Shown here piece after piece: positions 61,992-64,000 of a DNA stretch of 64,000 nt (positions are counted from its first letter, which is position 1; the number at the start of each line of letters is the position of its first letter). The DNA lies in contig NZ_JAKSYH010000278.1 in the NCBI RefSeq assembly GCF_022829295.1, forward strand, positions 62,001 to 126,000, given 5' to 3'. The stretch comes from Methylobacterium sp. J-088 (GTDB lineage: Bacteria > Pseudomonadota > Alphaproteobacteria > Rhizobiales > Beijerinckiaceae). The position numbers were made by a program, and so were the translations under genes. The notes beneath the pieces are model-generated. The model worked only from the letters and a program-made list of their open reading frames with translations. It did no database searches and was not told where the DNA came from.

Positions 61992-63175
61992 ACCGTCGCG
62001 ACCTGATCCGCGCCTCGGCGGCGCTCGGCTTGTCCACGGTGGCGGGACGCGTCTGGGCAGCTCCGAAGGCCGATGCACGTCTCCTCGTGGTGTTCCTGCG
62101 CGGTGCCTACGACGCCGCCAACGTGGTGATCCCCACCGGCAGCGATTTTTACTATCGGTCGCGCCCGAACCTTGCCATCGCCAAGCCCGACGCCGCCGAT
62201 CCCAAGGCCGCCCTGGTGCTCGACGCCGACTGGAGCCTGCATCCGGCTCTGCGCGAGACGATCCTGCCCCTTTTCGCCAAGGGGCAAGCGGCCTTCGTGC
62301 CCTTTGCGGGCACGGACGACCTGACGCGCAGCCATTTCGAGACGCAGGACACGATCGAGATGGGCCAGACCATCGGGGCTGTGCGCGATTACAATTCCGG
62401 CTTCATGGCGCGGCTCGCCGCCGAGCTGACCCGGGTCCGGCCGATCGCCTTCACCGATCAGATGCCGTTGATTTTCCGGGGCGGCGAGACGGTGCCGAAC
62501 ATCGCCATCAACGGCGTCGGCAAGCCCGGCATCGACGACCGGCAGGCCAGGCTCATCGCCGCCATGTACAGCGGGACCAAGCTCGCCGGGGCCGTCAGCG
62601 AAGGCTTCCGGGTGCGCGACGAGGTCTACCGCTCGATCTCCGACCACGCGGCGCAGGCGGACCGCGGCGCGGTCTCGCCGAAGGGGTTCGAGCTGTCGGC
62701 CCGGCGCATCGGCCGCCTGATGCGCGACTCGTTCAACCTCGGCTTCGTGGATGTCGGCGGCTGGGACACGCACGTGAACCAGGGGGCCGGCAACGGCTAC
62801 CTCGCCGACCGGCTGGGCGAGCTGGGGCGCGGCCTGGCCGGCTTCGTCGAGGAGATCGGGCCCGGCTGGTCCGATACCGTGGTGGTGGTCCTGTCGGAGT
62901 TCGGCCGCACCTTCCGGGAGAACGGCAACCGCGGGACCGACCATGGCCATGGCAGTGCCTACTGGATCCTCGGCGGCGGCGTCCGGGGCGGCCGGATCGC
63001 GGGTCCGCAGGTGCGGGCCGATGAGGCCAACCTGTTCCAGAACCGGGACTATCCGGTCCTGAGCAACTATCGCGGCCTGCTCGGCGGCCTGTTCCGGCGT
63101 CTCTACGGCCTCGATCAGGCGAGCCTGCGCCGGATCTTCCCGAGCGCGGACCCGGCGGATCTGGCGCTGCTATAA
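61988..63175 (+). CDS. DUF1501 family protein, twin-arginine signal
   Basis: A 395-residue exported protein. The N-terminus MNRRDLIRASAALGLSTVAG is a Tat-like signal (RRDLIR) ending near VWA, suggesting a folded protein with cofactor or metal. The DUF1501 core shows GGWDTHVNQGAGNGYLADRL, VVVLSEFGRTFRENGNRGTD and HGHGSAYWILGG; these Asp/His/Glu positions belong to the alkaline-phosphatase/sulfatase-like superfamily. Translation is coupled to the DUF1800 gene. Function unknown, but metal-dependent hydrolase chemistry is plausible. Confidence 0.9.
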   Translation: MNRRDLIRASAALGLSTVAGRVWAAPKADARLLVVFLRGAYDAANVVIPTGSDFYYRSRPNLAIAKPDAADPKAALVLDADWSLHPALRETILPLFAKGQAAFVPFAGTDDLTRSHFETQDTIEMGQTIGAVRDYNSGFMARLAAELTRVRPIAFTDQMPLIFRGGETVPNIAINGVGKPGIDDRQARLIAAMYSGTKLAGAVSEGFRVRDEVYRSISDHAAQADRGAVSPKGFELSARRIGRLMRDSFNLGFVDVGGWDTHVNQGAGNGYLADRLGELGRGLAGFVEEIGPGWSDTVVVVLSEFGRTFRENGNRGTDHGHGSAYWILGGGVRGGRIAGPQVRADEANLFQNRDYPVLSNYRGLLGGLFRRLYGLDQASLRRIFPSADPADLALL

Positions 63176-63184
63176 TGGCCGGCT

Positions 63185-64000
63185 TCAGGCGGCCGCAGCC
63201 GACAGCGTGCGCAGATCACCGATCAGCTGATCGATCCGATCGAGCTCGGCGTCCCAGGCGAACATGAAGCGCGCCCCGCCGCCGATGAACGTGTAGAACC
63301 GCCAGCCCCGGGTGCGCAGGCCCTCCATGGTGGCGGGTGGCATCGTCAGGAACACGGCGTTGGCCTCCACGGGAAACAGCGCCCGTACCCCCGGAAGGCC
63401 AGCAACCGCCTCGGAGAAACGCTGGGCGCAGGCATTGCCGTGGGCCGCGTTCCGCAGCCAAGCACCGCTCTCCAGCATGCCGACCCAGGGCGCTGCAAAG
63501 AAGCGCATCTTGGAAGCGAGCTGGCCGGCCTGCTTGCAGCGATACCCAAAATCCTCGGCGAGCTTCCGGTCGAAGAACACCACAGCCTCGCCGGCATGCA
63601 TGCCGTTCTTGGTGCCGCCGAAGCATAGGACGTCGATGCCCGACCGCCACGTCATGTCGGCGGGGCTGCAACCGAGGCTCGCGCAGGCATTGGCGAAGCG
63701 CGAACCGTCCATGTGCAGGGCAAGCCCCAACTCCCGGCAGGTGGCAGACAGCGCGCGCAGCTCGGCCAGCGTGTAGACCTGTCCCGTCTCGGTGGGCTGC
63801 GTGACCGTCACGACCCGGGGCCGGGGGAAGTGGATGTCGCTGCGGTTGGTGGCGAGCCCGCGGATCGCCTCCGGGGTGAGCTTGCCGCCCTCGGTGCGGA
63901 CGGTGAGCAGCTTCGAGCCGTTGGAGAAGAATTCCGGCGCGCCGCACTCGTCGGTCTCGACATGAGCCGAATCGGCGCAGATCACGCTGTGGTAGGATTG
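63185..64000 (-). CDS. ltaA: Low-specificity threonine aldolase, C-terminal part (5' end outside window)
   Basis: The visible 271 codons run from the window edge (QSYHSVICADSAHVETDECG) to the stop at 63185. PLP-dependent beta-eliminating lyase family: substrate loop HMDGSRFANA and the Schiff-base lysine in CFGGTKNGMHAGE. The enzyme splits L-threonine or L-allo-threonine into glycine and acetaldehyde. The start codon is beyond position 64000; the GTG at 63985 inside the frame is not the real start because the upstream residues match the family. Confidence 0.88.
   Translation of the reverse strand, partial: QSYHSVICADSAHVETDECGAPEFFSNGSKLLTVRTEGGKLTPEAIRGLATNRSDIHFPRPRVVTVTQPTETGQVYTLAELRALSATCRELGLALHMDGSRFANACASLGCSPADMTWRSGIDVLCFGGTKNGMHAGEAVVFFDRKLAEDFGYRCKQAGQLASKMRFFAAPWVGMLESGAWLRNAAHGNACAQRFSEAVAGLPGVRALFPVEANAVFLTMPPATMEGLRTRGWRFYTFIGGGARFMFAWDAELDRIDQLIGDLRTLSAAAA

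Overview
The window looks like a chromosomal segment of a GC-rich alphaproteobacterium, most like Methylobacterium/Methylorubrum (Hyphomicrobiales). I infer this from the very high GC content, a full-length CtrA cell-cycle regulator beside flagellar genes, the FliX/FlgI divergent pair typical of alphaproteobacteria, and a complete oxalate-to-formyl-CoA module common in plant-associated methylobacteria. No rRNA, tRNA, CRISPR array, phage or intact insertion sequence was recognised.

Layout. 1-7.4 kb: the start of a heparinase II/III-like gene, a zinc/manganese-binding transport protein with a palindromic Zur-like site in front, a Spy/CpxP-like periplasmic protein, an MsbA-type ABC exporter, ilvE and a large unassigned P-loop protein. 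7.4-15 kb: the oxalate region, with oxlT and oxc on the plus strand, a PAS protein plus frc on the minus strand, and the same inverted repeat GGTAT-N5-ATACC in front of both operons. 15-17.8 kb: two capsule-export genes (ATPase and co-polymerase) and a stress protein. 17.9-24.3 kb: flhA, a flippase-like membrane protein, fliI-fliJ and ctrA. 24.4-31.2 kb: a trypsin-like protease, cysS, creA, a DUF2865 protein and a Pro/Arg-rich OmpA protein. 31.2-36.8 kb: a decayed TetR gene, an MFS exporter, a methyltransferase, a decayed CorC/HlyC gene, gltX and a DadA-like oxidoreductase. 36.8-49 kb: repeat-rich stretch with a collagen-like lipoprotein pair, a TadE/TadF/TadG set, dksA, an MBOAT/SGNH acyltransferase pair, a haloacid dehalogenase-like gene, and divergent Hsp70 (YegD-like) and HerA-like ATPase genes. 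49-58.4 kb: second flagellar region (fliX, flgI, flgJ-like, flgN-like, flgL, flgK, flgE) ending in a BLUF photoreceptor gene coupled to a single-domain response regulator. 58.4-64 kb: prfC, a DUF1800/DUF1501 pair and the end of a threonine aldolase gene.

How the genes fit together. OxlT imports oxalate in exchange for formate, Frc makes oxalyl-CoA from formyl-CoA and oxalate, and Oxc decarboxylates oxalyl-CoA; the shared operator suggests that one regulator controls both halves. The flagellar genes build the export gate and ATPase, the P ring, the rod and the hook with its junction proteins, probably under CtrA. Two families of intergenic inverted repeats sit between operons; two nearly identical long copies in opposite orientation bracket about 8.5 kb.
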